A stretch of DNA of 64,000 nucleotides from Tepidamorphus gemmatus (GCF_004346195.1 NZ_SMAK01000007.1:186001-250000); one strand, 5' to 3'. Shown: positions 33,169 to 42,658, counted from the stretch's first letter. The notes: generated by a model not told the origin, from the sequence alone. Translations and numbers: made by a program.

Positions 33169-34325
33169 TCGACGCCCGCACGGATGCGTTGCAGCGTCTC
33201 GACGAGCAGGCTCGCCGAGGCGGCGGCACCGTTGCGGTCGAGCGGCAGGAATGACTGCGGTAACGCCATCGCCCTGTCCACCGCCGCCGCCAGGGTCTGC
33301 GGCGTCAGGGCCGCTTCCGGCAGCACGGCGCACAGGCCGCGTGCGGCGAGTGCTTCGGCCCGCTGGGTCTGCTCCGTCTCGTCACCGCGCGCGAACGGCA
33401 CGAACAGCGCGCGGCAGCCGGCCGCCAGCACATCGACCGCCGTGTTGTATCCGCACTGGCTGATCGACAGGCGCGCGCGCTTCAGCAATCCGGGGAAATC
33501 CCGGCGCGCCCGCTCGACGACAATGCCCTCGCATGCCCGGTCGCGCAGGCCAAGCAGTACGAGGTCGTCGAGATCGGTGCCGACCAGCAGCCGCCAGCGT
33601 GCGGTATCGCAGGTAGTGCACATGTGCCGTGCGGCGATCGCCGTCTCCAGCAACCGCACGCCGACCGCGCCGCCGCCGCAGGAGACGATGACCTCGTCGG
33701 CGCCGTCGCCGGGCGGCGGGTCGGGCGTATCGGCGCCGGTGTCGATGTAGCCGGTGTAGCGGATCAGATCGGCGATCATGACGGCCGGCGGGAAGCTGTC
33801 CTCGAAGCGGATGAACGAGGGATCGCCGTGCACCAGAACCAGGTCGCAATGGTCCCTGGCACGTTCGGCCATGCGCGCCTCCTTCACCGGATCGCGCTTG
33901 CGCACCAGGATGTCGCGGACAGAGGCGGCCACCAGGGGGCGGGGCAACAGCAGGCGGCTGGCCTGCATCAGGGGTTCCATCTCGAAGCCGAAAGCGCCGC
34001 GTCCGAACGGCCAGGTCTCGGTCACCAGGATGTCCGGCGCGATCGTGTCGAACAGGCCGAGCAGACGCTCGCGGCGGCGTGCCCTCCAGGCCGCGTCGAT
34101 CGGCCGGCCGGCCTCGTCGACGATCCCGGAGAAGGTCTCGTCGGCGGCACGGGCGGCCGGCAGCTCGATCAGTTCGGCGCCGCCGAGATCGACGGTCGGT
34201 GGCATGCGGTTGCCCGACACGACGGTGGTCTCGACCCCCAGCGCGGCGAGCGCGCGGCCGAGCGCGGCGGCGCGCACGGCGTGGCCGGTGCCGAGCAGGT
34301 GCTGGACGTGGATCAGCGCCTTCAT
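33165..34325 (-). CDS. Glycosyltransferase, MurG/GT28-like fold
   Basis: A 386-residue GT-B enzyme. It begins KALIHVQHLLGTGHAVRAAALGRALAALG, the N-terminal donor/acceptor groove typical of UDP-sugar transferases, and contains VIVSCGGGAVG followed by a GT28-like C-terminal acceptor region SISQCGYNTAVDVLAAGCRALFVPFARGDETEQTQRAEAL. It would transfer a sugar from a nucleotide donor at the cytoplasmic face. The gene overlaps both neighbours by 4 bp. The sugar and acceptor are unknown. Confidence 0.87.
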   Translation of the reverse strand: MKALIHVQHLLGTGHAVRAAALGRALAALGVETTVVSGNRMPPTVDLGGAELIELPAARAADETFSGIVDEAGRPIDAAWRARRRERLLGLFDTIAPDILVTETWPFGRGAFGFEMEPLMQASRLLLPRPLVAASVRDILVRKRDPVKEARMAERARDHCDLVLVHGDPSFIRFEDSFPPAVMIADLIRYTGYIDTGADTPDPPPGDGADEVIVSCGGGAVGVRLLETAIAARHMCTTCDTARWRLLVGTDLDDLVLLGLRDRACEGIVVERARRDFPGLLKRARLSISQCGYNTAVDVLAAGCRALFVPFARGDETEQTQRAEALAARGLCAVLPEAALTPQTLAAAVDRAMALPQSFLPLDRNGAAASASLLVETLQRIRAGVE

Positions 34326-35440
34326 GGGACTGTCTCCGCCTTGCGGCCACGATGAACCGAGGCCGCCGCGTCGATCAATGCCGCGAGTGCCCGCCTGCCC
34401 GCCGCGAGGTCATGCCCGGATGCGACATGCGCCACGGCCGCCGCGCCATGGCGGCGGCGCAGGTCTGGATCGTCGAGATAGCGGGCGAGCGCGCCGGCGA
34501 AGGCGTCGGTATCCCCCTCGGGGACAAGCAACCCGGTGCGTCCGTCCAGCACGATGTCGGGGACGCCGCCCGACGCACCGGCGACGACCGGCAGACCCGC
34601 CGCCTGAGCTTCCAGGAGAGCGACGCCGAAGGCTTCGTTCACCGCCGGCCAGGCCAGCACGTCGCCCTCGCCATAGACCGATGCGATCGCGTCCGGTTCG
34701 ACGACGCCGCGCCAGTCCACCCGCGCCGCCGGGAACAGGCCGAGGATTTCCTCCCGGCACGGACCGTCGCCGGCGACGAGCAGACGCCAGGCGCGGCCGG
34801 CAAGCTTGCCGAGCGCAGCAGCGAGCAGCCGATAGGAGCGTTCCTTGTCGCCGGCCCGCATCATGGCGACCACCACTAGCACCGGGACCGCTGCCGTGCG
34901 TGGCCGGGCAGCAGCGGCCGCGAAGCGCGCGGCGTCGATGAACGGGGCGAGGCGATGCAGGCGTCCCGATGGCAGGAAGCCGGCGAGACCCTCGGCATCC
35001 TCGGCATGCAGGGCCGCAACCACGTCGGCAGCTGCGAGCGCCCGGTCGGCGGCGGCGAAGCCTGCCGCCCAGGGGCCTGCGGCCTGCTTGGCGGCCCGAC
35101 AGCCCTCGATCACCAGATAGGGGATGCCAAGCGCGCGGGCGATCACCGGTCCGATCAGATCGGGGGCCTTGTGGTAGAGATGATAGGTCAGCCAGAGATC
35201 CGGCGCCGGCCCGTTGCGCCAGCGCTCCATCAGCCTGCTGGTCTCGGCCGCAGCCGCTGCACGCACCTCCTCGAAGGCCTGCGGATCGGGGCGGGGGAGC
35301 CATGTTCTCAGCCGCGATGCGATCTCGACCGCGTGGCCCTCTGCGGTCAGTGCCTTGAGGATCAGCCGCGCCGTCTCGCGGTCGCCGGAAATCACCGGAT
35401 CGTCTGGCGGCTTCATCGGGGCGTGGAAGGCGATGCGCAT
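34322..35440 (-). CDS. Glycosyltransferase family 4
   Basis: A 372-residue GT-B retaining transferase. N-terminal RIAFHAPMKPPDDPVISGDRETARLIL is followed by PVLVVVAMMRAGDKERSYRLLAAAL, LLVAGDGP, and the GT4 nucleotide-sugar site NEAFGVALLEAQAAGLPVVAGASGGVPDIV with GLLVPEGD. It lies 9 bp after the preceding GT4 gene and overlaps the next by ATGA. It likely adds one sugar of the same glycan built by the other transferases of this operon. Confidence 0.9.
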   Translation of the reverse strand: MRIAFHAPMKPPDDPVISGDRETARLILKALTAEGHAVEIASRLRTWLPRPDPQAFEEVRAAAAAETSRLMERWRNGPAPDLWLTYHLYHKAPDLIGPVIARALGIPYLVIEGCRAAKQAAGPWAAGFAAADRALAAADVVAALHAEDAEGLAGFLPSGRLHRLAPFIDAARFAAAAARPRTAAVPVLVVVAMMRAGDKERSYRLLAAALGKLAGRAWRLLVAGDGPCREEILGLFPAARVDWRGVVEPDAIASVYGEGDVLAWPAVNEAFGVALLEAQAAGLPVVAGASGGVPDIVLDGRTGLLVPEGDTDAFAGALARYLDDPDLRRRHGAAAVAHVASGHDLAAGRRALAALIDAAASVHRGRKAETVP

Positions 35441-35449
35441 GCCAGGATC

Positions 35450-36685
35450 TCAGGCCGCCTTGCGACGGAGCGACTCCCGCAGCATCTGCGCGATGCGGTC
35501 GAGACCGGGCGCGGCGGCGAAGTGCTCGAGGGTCCGCGCACGGCCGGCGGCGGCGAGGCGCTGCCGGGCGGCCGGATTGCGCGCAAGGGCGATGATCGCA
35601 CTCGCGAGCGCAGTCGGGTCGCGCGGTGGCACCAGCAGGCCGGTGCGGCCGTCCTCGATCAGCTCCGGAATGGCGGAAACCGGCGTCGCGATCGCGGCAA
35701 CGCCGAGAATCTGCGCCTCCATCAGCACGTTCGGAAGGCCGTCGCGGTCGCCGGACTTCGCGATCCGGCTCGGCAGCACGAACAGGTCGGCGGCGCGAAA
35801 GGCCTCGATCACCGCGTCATGGGCGAGCGCACCACGGAAGCAGACGCGGTCAGCGATGCCGAGACGCTCGGCCTGGTCGCGCAGCCTGCCGATGAGCGCG
35901 CCACCGCCGATATGGGTGAGCCGCCAGTCGACCGCGTCCCCGACGCGTGCCAGGGCGCGCAGAAGGTCGTCGAAGCCCTTCTTCTCGACCGCCCGCCCGA
36001 CTGCGAGAAGTCGCACCGGCCGGCCGGGCGAGCCGTCATTGTCGCCGGGGATGGCCGGTGCCGGGAAACGGGTGAAGTCGAGCCCGTGGTATACGAGCCC
36101 GATGCTGTCGGGCCGGGCGGCGAGGCCGGCGAGATAGGCGCGGTTCGCCGCCGTACAGGTGACCCCCCAGCGTGCGTCGGCGAGCTTGCGTTCGAGTTCC
36201 CAGACCGGTGTCGTCCAGATGTCCTTGGCATGGGCCGAGAACGACCAGCCGAGGCCGGTCAGCGCGGCAGCGTAGCGGGCAACCGAGGCCGGCGTGTGCA
36301 GGTAGTGGACGTGCAGCCACCCCACATCGGCGGGCAGTTCGCGCGCTAGTACCTGCGCCTGCCCCCAGCGGCGCCAGCGGTTGACCGTTCGGTCGAGCTC
36401 GAGATCGGCGCGGAACGCGGCGGCGGCGGCGGCATGGCCCGGCAGGCTCTCGCTGTGGCGTCGGCCGGCGCGAACCCTGGCAGGCTCATCCTTCAGATAT
36501 TCTGGCAGGTACAGCACCTCGGCGCGTATGGCGCGATGCAGGTCATGGACGGCCGGATCCGTCGGCCTGCGCAGCGATACGATCAGGATGTCTAGTCCAC
36601 GAGCCTCCAGCCCCAGGATCTCCTGGGCAATGAAGGTCTCGGACAGCCGCGGATAGCCTTTGACGAGAATCGCCACGCGAGCCAT
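35450..36685 (-). CDS. Glycosyltransferase family 4 (colanic-acid/WcaL-like)
   Basis: A 411-residue transferase starting VAILVKGYPRLSETFIAQEILGLEARGLDI, a pattern seen in WcaL/AmsK-like GT4 enzymes for exopolysaccharides. HVHYLHTPASVARYAA, SAHAKDIW, LLAVGRAVEKKGFDDLLRAL, GGGALIGRL and the donor site DGLPNVLMEAQILGVAAIATPVSAIPELI with TGLLVPPRD follow in order. The gene sits 11 bp downstream of the GT28-like gene at 36697. Context suggests assembly of an exported polysaccharide or glycolipid. Confidence 0.9.
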   Translation of the reverse strand: MARVAILVKGYPRLSETFIAQEILGLEARGLDILIVSLRRPTDPAVHDLHRAIRAEVLYLPEYLKDEPARVRAGRRHSESLPGHAAAAAAFRADLELDRTVNRWRRWGQAQVLARELPADVGWLHVHYLHTPASVARYAAALTGLGWSFSAHAKDIWTTPVWELERKLADARWGVTCTAANRAYLAGLAARPDSIGLVYHGLDFTRFPAPAIPGDNDGSPGRPVRLLAVGRAVEKKGFDDLLRALARVGDAVDWRLTHIGGGALIGRLRDQAERLGIADRVCFRGALAHDAVIEAFRAADLFVLPSRIAKSGDRDGLPNVLMEAQILGVAAIATPVSAIPELIEDGRTGLLVPPRDPTALASAIIALARNPAARQRLAAAGRARTLEHFAAAPGLDRIAQMLRESLRRKAA

Positions 36686-36696
36686 CGGCGCGGCTC

Positions 36697-37914
36697 TCAG
36701 GACACACCGAGCTGGATCGACCGCCTGGCCCCGGCCGTGCGCCCGAGGATCGTCGTCACGCGGTCGTTGATCACCTCGAGCCCGTCGAGCAGGCGCGAAA
36801 TGCCGCGCGCCGAAGGCGGCGACTGCTGCGGCAGCCGCGCCAGCGCCTCGACCATCAGATCGACATCGGGATAATGGTCGATGGGCAGGATGCGGAGCAG
36901 GCCCGCCTCCGCGGCCTTGGTCGCACGGATCATCTGCTCCTGGCGGGGCACCACGCGCGGCACAAGCAGCGCCGGCTTGTCGAAGGACAGGATCTCGCAG
37001 AAGGTATTGTAGCCGCCCATGCCGACCACCGCCGTCGCTGCCTCGATCAGAGGCTCCATGTTGGCGGTGAACCGCTTGACCTCGAGGTCGCGCACCTGTT
37101 CGGCCCGTTCGACGAAATTCGCCTGTGCCAGCGGATCCATGAACGGCCCGAGCACGATCAGTGCGGGAAACAGCGGCCGGGTGCGGGCTTCGTAGGCGCG
37201 GATCACCCAGTCGACAAGTTCCACCCCGTCGCCGCCACCTCCGGGTGTGACCAGCAGGAACGGGTCCTCACCGAACGGCAGCGTATCTGGGGTGTGCGAG
37301 GTGCGCGGCCGCGGACTGCGCAGGTAACCGGTGAAGATGGTCTTGTCGTAGACGGACGGGTCGACGCCGACCCCTTCCAGGGGATCGAACACGCCCCTGA
37401 GCCCGAACACCCAGATATCGTCGTAGAGCTCGGCCAGCGCCGGATGGGCCCGCTTGCGCTCCCATTCCTCGCGCAGCACGTCCGGGTCGTCCATGACGTC
37501 GCGCAGGCCCAGCACCAGGTGGACGCCACGGCGCTTGAGCTGTTCGAGCGTGGCGCGCACCTCGCCGCGCAGTCCGAGCGGCTCCTTGTCGACGATGAAG
37601 ATGTCCGGTTCGAAGATCTCGGCGGTGTGCTCGATGATCGAGGCGCGGATGGCGAGCGTCTGCTCGATGTCGATCGGCAGACTGAGCGAGGTGTAGGCGC
37701 CGTTGCGGAGTTTGGTGACGCCCGGCACCCGCACGAAATCGACGCGCGAGCGAAACTCGAACGAACCGATGATCGGCGAGCCCGACAGGATGAGGACGGA
37801 CAGGCCGGGCGAGGTGTCGACCAGCGAATGCGCGATCGCCCGGCAACGGCGCAGATGGCCGAGGCCGAAGGAGTCGTGGCTGTAGATCAGGATCTTCGGC
37901 TTCGGGCTGATCAT
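36697..37914 (-). CDS. Glycosyltransferase, GT28-like, first gene of the operon
   Basis: A 405-residue GT-B protein beginning KPKILIYSHDSFGLGHLRRCRAIAHSLVD and containing LLVTPGGGGDGVELVDW and a C-terminal GMGGYNTFCEILSFDKPALLVPRVVPRQEQMIRA acceptor region, the same plan as the protein at 33165. Similar proteins are annotated as glycosyltransferase or as spore-coat/MurG-like. The ATG at 37914 is used; a TTG at 37929 is possible and neither has a clear ribosome-binding site. It is divergent from the methyltransferase gene at 38092 with 177 bp between. Confidence 0.85.
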   Translation of the reverse strand: MISPKPKILIYSHDSFGLGHLRRCRAIAHSLVDTSPGLSVLILSGSPIIGSFEFRSRVDFVRVPGVTKLRNGAYTSLSLPIDIEQTLAIRASIIEHTAEIFEPDIFIVDKEPLGLRGEVRATLEQLKRRGVHLVLGLRDVMDDPDVLREEWERKRAHPALAELYDDIWVFGLRGVFDPLEGVGVDPSVYDKTIFTGYLRSPRPRTSHTPDTLPFGEDPFLLVTPGGGGDGVELVDWVIRAYEARTRPLFPALIVLGPFMDPLAQANFVERAEQVRDLEVKRFTANMEPLIEAATAVVGMGGYNTFCEILSFDKPALLVPRVVPRQEQMIRATKAAEAGLLRILPIDHYPDVDLMVEALARLPQQSPPSARGISRLLDGLEVINDRVTTILGRTAGARRSIQLGVS

Positions 37915-38091
37915 GCGGATGACCGGCAACGGGGGGGACGGCGGGAGCTGACCGTCTTATCTGACTGGACGCGCCCGACCCTACGCTGCCAGAGGGCTTG
38001 CGGCAATCGACTTGCGCGGTCCGAGCGGCCGGCTTGTGGCGGCGGGCGCCTTTGCCTAAGAACGCACGGGACAACTCGGCTGGGGAACCGG

Positions 38092-38580
38092 ATGAGCCGC
38101 CTCGACAGCATGATCAACCGGCTGGTCGCCCAGCGCGACATCCTCAACCATGTCGCAGGTCTGATCGCGGCGGTCCCGGGCCCGGTGCTGGAGCTCGGCC
38201 TCGGCAACGGACGCACCTACAGCCACCTGCGGGAAATCCTGCCGGACCGGGAGATCTTCGTGTTCGAGCGCCGCATCACCGCCGCGCCGAGTTCGATTCC
38301 CGACGCCGATCACGTCATCCTCGGCGAAATTCGCGACACGCTTCCGTTTTGCCGCCCGCGGGTGGGCGGTGCAGCGGCGCTGATTCACGCCGACCTGTCG
38401 AACGGCGATCCGACTGACGACCTGGCGCGGCGGGCCTGGCTGTCGCCGATGGTGGCGGAGCTGACTGCCCCCGGCGGCATCGTGGCGTGCGGCCACGAGC
38501 TCGATCTGCCGAGCTTCACGCCCCTGGCGCTGCCCGCCGGCATCCGGCCGGGCCGCTACTTCCTCTACTGCCGACGATGA
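38092..38580 (+). CDS. Small class I SAM-dependent methyltransferase-like protein
   Basis: A 162-residue protein with the SAM-binding motif VLELGLGNGRTYSHLRE and an acidic loop FVFERR, resembling the short Methyltransf_17 family. The later GGAAALIHADLSNGDP and GGIVACGHELDLPS keep the fold in a reduced form. The acceptor is unknown. The gene opens the plus-strand group that includes the ABC-like protein 133 bp downstream, and it is divergent from the glycosyltransferase operon, so it may methylate a glycan or a component of that complex. Confidence 0.82.
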   Translation: MSRLDSMINRLVAQRDILNHVAGLIAAVPGPVLELGLGNGRTYSHLREILPDREIFVFERRITAAPSSIPDADHVILGEIRDTLPFCRPRVGGAAALIHADLSNGDPTDDLARRAWLSPMVAELTAPGGIVACGHELDLPSFTPLALPAGIRPGRYFLYCRR

Positions 38581-38713
38581 CGCCGACCGGTCGCCGCCGG
38601 TTGCCCCCCGCAAGACCGTTCACGGCGTCCGGCGAAGCGGATATGGTCAGCCGCTGGGGCCGGCGCGGCGCCGGACGAGACCGTCGGCAACCGGCGCGAC
38701 GCGGGGGTCATCA

Positions 38714-41326
38714 GTGGAGCCATCGCTCTTCCGGTTCATCTGGAAGTACAGCAAGCGCCAGCAGATCATCATCCTGCTGGTGACGGTGCTGTCGTTCCCG
38801 ATCCTCTACTACTCCCTCGAACTGCCGAAGCTGATCGTCAACCAGGCGCTGCAGGGGACCGACTGGCCGCAGCCATTGCCGTTCATCGGCCTCGAGTTGC
38901 AGCAGGTCCCCTACCTGCTGGTGCTGTGCTTCGCCTTCCTCGCGCTGGTGATCATCAACAACGGCATCAAGTTCTGGCTCAACACCGCCAAGAACCTGCT
39001 CGGCGAGCGGATGCTGCGGCGGCTGCGCTACGACCTGTATCTGCGCGTCCTGCGCTTCAGGCTGCCGCGCTTCCGGCAGGTCAGCCAGGGCGAGATCATC
39101 CCGATGATCACCTCGGAGGTCGAGCCGCTCGGCAACTATATCGGCGACGCGATCGCGCTGCCGGCGTTCCAGGGCGGCACGCTGTGCGTCTATCTGTACT
39201 TCATCTTCGCCCAGGACGTGCTGCTGGGTGCCGCGGCGATCGCGCTCTATCCCGTGCAGATGTGGATCATTCCCAAGCTGCAGGCGAAGGTCAACAAGCT
39301 CGCCCGCGAGCGCGTCATCAATGTCCGTCGCATGGCCGATCGGATCGGCGAGACGATTTCGGGAATCCGCGAGATTCATGCCAATGACGCGGCGATGTGG
39401 CATCTTGCCGATCTCTCGGAGCGGCTCTATACCAACTTCGACATCCGCTACCGCGGCTTCCAGCTGCGCTTCCTGATCAAGTTTCTGAACAACTTCATCA
39501 ACCAGCTGACACCGTTCTTCTTCTATTCGATCGGCGGCTACCTGGTCATCAAGGGCGAGCTCAGCTTCGGCGCGCTGGTGGCGGTGCTGGCCGCCTACAA
39601 GGATCTCGCAGGCCCCTGGAAGGAACTGCTCGACTTCTATCAGGCTCGCGCCGACGTCGAGATCAAGTACCAGACCGTGGTCGAGAACTTCGATGTTCCC
39701 GACGTCAAGCCGGTCGAGCTCGTTGTCGGCGACGCAACGCCCGGCGACAGGCTGTCGGGCGACATCGAGCTGAAGGGCGTGAGCTACGCAGCGGGCGGCC
39801 CGCCGCTGACCGACGTCGCCTTCTCCATACCGAAGGGCACGCTCGCCGCCGTTGTCGGCGACGACACGGATGGTCGCAGCGAACTCCTCGAGCTGATGGC
39901 GGGGCTCGCGGTGCCCGCCGCCGGCCATGTACGGATCGGCGGCCGCGATCTCGCCACGCTGCCCGAGGCAGTGCTCGGCCGCTCGATCGGCTATGTCGGG
40001 CCGAACCCCTATGTGTTCACCGAGACGATCCGCGGCAACCTCACCTACGGGCTGCGCCACCGCCCGATTCTGCCGGAGGGCTGGCCGACGACGCCACTGG
40101 ATGCGCGCAAGAAGATCGAGGCCGAGAACACCGGCAACACCCCGATGCCGATCGGGGTGGCGTGGGAGGATCTGGCCGAGGCAGGGCTCAGTTCGCCGGC
40201 CGAGATCGACGACCGCTGCCTGCAGCTGATGGCGATGGTCGGGCTCGCCGACGACATCTTTCGTCTCGGTCTCAGCGCCCGTATCGATCCCTCGGCGCCC
40301 GACGCTCCGGTCGCGGAGCTGATCGCCGCCCGCAAGCGCGCCACCGAGCGGATCGCCGCCGATCCGCAGGCTGCCGATCTCGTCGAGTTGTGGGACGCAG
40401 GCCGCCTCAACAACAGCGCCACGCTCGCCGAAAACGTGCTGTTCGCGCTTCCGTCCGATCCGTCGATCAGGATGGGCCAGTTGCCCCGCGACCCCCTGGT
40501 GGTGAAGTTCCTGGAGGAGTCGGGGCTGCTCGACGAATTCCTGGCAATGGGCATCGAGATAGCCCGAACCATGGTCGAGCTGTTTGCCCAACTCAGCGGC
40601 GAGGGCTCGCTGCTGGCCGAATACAGCTTCATCACCCCTGACGAGCTGCCGGCCTACGACCGGCTGCTCAAGCGCATCGACAAGCAGGGCCTGACCAGGA
40701 TCCCGAAGAGCGAACGCGCCGACCTCATCGGACTGGCCTTCGAGCTGGTACCGGCCCGGCACCGCCTCGACATCCTCGACGAGAGCCGCATCCGCCGCAT
40801 CATCGAGGCGCGGCCGCGATTCCGGAAGCTGATCGGCGACGAGGGCAATGGCAGGTTCGTTCCGTTCGATCCGGAACTGCTGATCGCACCATTGTCGGTC
40901 GAGGACAATGTCCTGTTCGGCAAGTCGCGCGTCGACCGGCGCGGCAGCCGCGAGCGCGTTGACCGGATCATCCGCGGCGTGATCGAGGAAATGGGCCTGC
41001 AGCATCGAATCCAGCGCGCCGGTCTCGATTTCAACGTCGGCGTCGCCGGCTCGCGCCTGTCGCCAGGCCAGCGCCAGCGCATCGCACTGGTCAGGGCGCT
41101 GATGAAGCGGCCGGCGATCGCGATTCTGGACGGCGTCGGCGCCCTGTCGCAGGATCCTGGCATGTTGTCGGCAGTCCGGGCCGAACTCGCCGACAGCACG
41201 CTGGTCGTGGGACAGGAAACGATCGAGGCGGCGCGGGAGTTCGACAGGGTGATCGTGCTTCGTTCGGGCCGGGTCGCCATGGTCGGCACCTTCGACGAGG
41301 TGTCCGCGGCCGGCCTCGGGACCTGA
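38714..41326 (+). CDS. ABC exporter-like protein with degenerate, expanded nucleotide-binding domain
   Basis: An 870-residue protein. Residues 1-310 form an ABC type I exporter membrane domain with five or six helices. The nucleotide-binding part starts near 350, but key residues are altered: the Walker A region is GDDTDGRSE (382-390, Lys replaced by R388), the Q-loop Gln is absent (YVGPNPYVF, 427-435), Walker B is AILDG (Glu replaced by G807) and the H-loop His is Q834. The signature survives as LSPGQRQR (782-789). About 275 extra residues (450-725) split the domain and contain repeats of the helical subdomain. ATP hydrolysis is therefore unlikely, and it may act as a membrane scaffold or receptor. 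The cyclic-nucleotide-binding gene follows after 28 bp. Confidence 0.88.
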   Translation: MEPSLFRFIWKYSKRQQIIILLVTVLSFPILYYSLELPKLIVNQALQGTDWPQPLPFIGLELQQVPYLLVLCFAFLALVIINNGIKFWLNTAKNLLGERMLRRLRYDLYLRVLRFRLPRFRQVSQGEIIPMITSEVEPLGNYIGDAIALPAFQGGTLCVYLYFIFAQDVLLGAAAIALYPVQMWIIPKLQAKVNKLARERVINVRRMADRIGETISGIREIHANDAAMWHLADLSERLYTNFDIRYRGFQLRFLIKFLNNFINQLTPFFFYSIGGYLVIKGELSFGALVAVLAAYKDLAGPWKELLDFYQARADVEIKYQTVVENFDVPDVKPVELVVGDATPGDRLSGDIELKGVSYAAGGPPLTDVAFSIPKGTLAAVVGDDTDGRSELLELMAGLAVPAAGHVRIGGRDLATLPEAVLGRSIGYVGPNPYVFTETIRGNLTYGLRHRPILPEGWPTTPLDARKKIEAENTGNTPMPIGVAWEDLAEAGLSSPAEIDDRCLQLMAMVGLADDIFRLGLSARIDPSAPDAPVAELIAARKRATERIAADPQAADLVELWDAGRLNNSATLAENVLFALPSDPSIRMGQLPRDPLVVKFLEESGLLDEFLAMGIEIARTMVELFAQLSGEGSLLAEYSFITPDELPAYDRLLKRIDKQGLTRIPKSERADLIGLAFELVPARHRLDILDESRIRRIIEARPRFRKLIGDEGNGRFVPFDPELLIAPLSVEDNVLFGKSRVDRRGSRERVDRIIRGVIEEMGLQHRIQRAGLDFNVGVAGSRLSPGQRQRIALVRALMKRPAIAILDGVGALSQDPGMLSAVRAELADSTLVVGQETIEAAREFDRVIVLRSGRVAMVGTFDEVSAAGLGT

Positions 41327-41354
41327 GGGCAAGCCGGAGAACGGGACGGACGAG

Positions 41355-41825
41355 ATGAGCATCAACTCGGAAGTCGAATCGCTGCGCAGCATCCCGATGT
41401 TCAAGGGCATCGAACCGGCGAAGCTGAGGCTCCTTGCCTTCATCAGCGAGCGGATCACGTTCCGGCCGGGCGAGGTGCTGTGCAAGCAGGGCGAGCCCGG
41501 CGACTCGGCCTACATCATCCTGTCCGGCATGGCGGACGTGCTGGTCGACACCGGCGGCGGCCATCTGCGCAAGGTCGCCGAGATCAGGCAGAACGACGTC
41601 GTCGGCGAGATCGCCATCCTGTGTGACACGCCGCGGACAGCGACCGTCACGGCCGCCAGCGACCTCGTCGCCCTGAACATTTCCAAGGACAACTTCTTCA
41701 AGCTGCTCAAGGAATTTCCGGAGGTGTCGCTGGAGGTGATGCGCGTTCTCGCGCGCCGGCTGGAACGCACGACACGCGACCTCGCCGATGTGCGCGGCAA
41801 GCTCGCCGACATCGGAGCGGCCTGA
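41355..41825 (+). CDS. Stand-alone cyclic-nucleotide-binding protein
   Basis: A 156-residue protein made almost entirely of one CNB (cAMP/cGMP-binding) domain. FRPGEVLCKQGEPGDSAYIILSG forms the first part of the beta-roll, and the phosphate-binding cassette GEIAILCDTPRTATV keeps the Glu (E85) and Arg (R94) that contact the cyclic nucleotide. C-terminal helices (LEVMRVLARRLERTT) follow, with no DNA-binding domain. It is therefore a small signal receiver, probably acting on the ABC-like protein encoded 28 bp upstream. Its stop overlaps the MBL hydrolase start (TGATG). Confidence 0.92.
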   Translation: MSINSEVESLRSIPMFKGIEPAKLRLLAFISERITFRPGEVLCKQGEPGDSAYIILSGMADVLVDTGGGHLRKVAEIRQNDVVGEIAILCDTPRTATVTAASDLVALNISKDNFFKLLKEFPEVSLEVMRVLARRLERTTRDLADVRGKLADIGAA

Positions 41826-42658
41826 TGAGCGGTATCGGACCGGCGATGACGCTGCGCATCTGGGGCGCCCGCGGCTCGACGCCATCGGCGGGACCGGATA
41901 CCGAGCGCTACGGCGGCGAGACGACATCGCTCGAGGTCGTCATCGGCGGCCGGTCCGTGCTCATCGACTGCGGGTCCGGCGCCCGGGCGCTGGCGCGCCG
42001 GCTGACCGAGCAGGGTGTGAACGAAATCGACATCCTGTTCAGCCACTTCCACCTCGATCACATCTGCGGTCTGCCGTTCTTCGCGCCCGCCTACAATCCC
42101 GCGACCACGCTGCGGCTGTGGTCCGGCCATCTGGCACCAGAGATGGATCCGCGCGCGGCAATCTGCCGCATCATGTCGCCACCGATCTTTCCGGTCGCAT
42201 TCGATTGCCTGGCCGCGTGCGAGTGCCTGCGGTTCGTACCGCCCGACCCGGTGAGACTTGCCGGCGACGTGATTGTCGAGACGCTCGCACTCAACCACCC
42301 CAACGGCGCGACCGGCTTCCGCTTCCGCGCCGGCGGCCGCACGCTCGTCACCGTCACCGATCACGAACACGGCGATCCTGCGGTCGATGCCGCAGTGGAG
42401 GCGTTCGTGCAGGGCGCCGACGTCATGCTCTATGATGGAATGTTCGAGGACGCCGAATATGGCAACTTCGTCGGATGGGGCCATTCGACCTGGCAGAAGG
42501 GGCTCGAGCTTGCCAACCGGGCCGAGGTGCGGATCCCGGTCATTGTCCATCATCATCCCGACCGCACGGACCTCGAACTGGACCGCATCGCCGAGCTCGC
42601 CCGGGTCATGCATCCGGGCGCCATCATCGGACGTCAGGGCCTCGAGCTGACGTTCTGA
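41825..42658 (+). CDS. Metallo-beta-lactamase-fold hydrolase (possible phosphodiesterase)
   Basis: A 277-residue MBL-fold enzyme. The N-terminal IWGARGSTPSAGP and IDCGSGAR strands and the metal motif HFHLDH (H74, H76, D78, H79) are followed by LNHPNGATGFRFR, TDHEHGD and IVHHHPDRTD, a layout shared with PhnP- and TaR3-like phosphodiesterases. The gene overlaps the CNB gene by one base and converges on the cyclase gene, overlapping it by 25 bp. The neighbourhood suggests it might hydrolyse the cyclic nucleotide, but the substrate is not shown by sequence. Confidence 0.85.
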   Translation: MSGIGPAMTLRIWGARGSTPSAGPDTERYGGETTSLEVVIGGRSVLIDCGSGARALARRLTEQGVNEIDILFSHFHLDHICGLPFFAPAYNPATTLRLWSGHLAPEMDPRAAICRIMSPPIFPVAFDCLAACECLRFVPPDPVRLAGDVIVETLALNHPNGATGFRFRAGGRTLVTVTDHEHGDPAVDAAVEAFVQGADVMLYDGMFEDAEYGNFVGWGHSTWQKGLELANRAEVRIPVIVHHHPDRTDLELDRIAELARVMHPGAIIGRQGLELTF

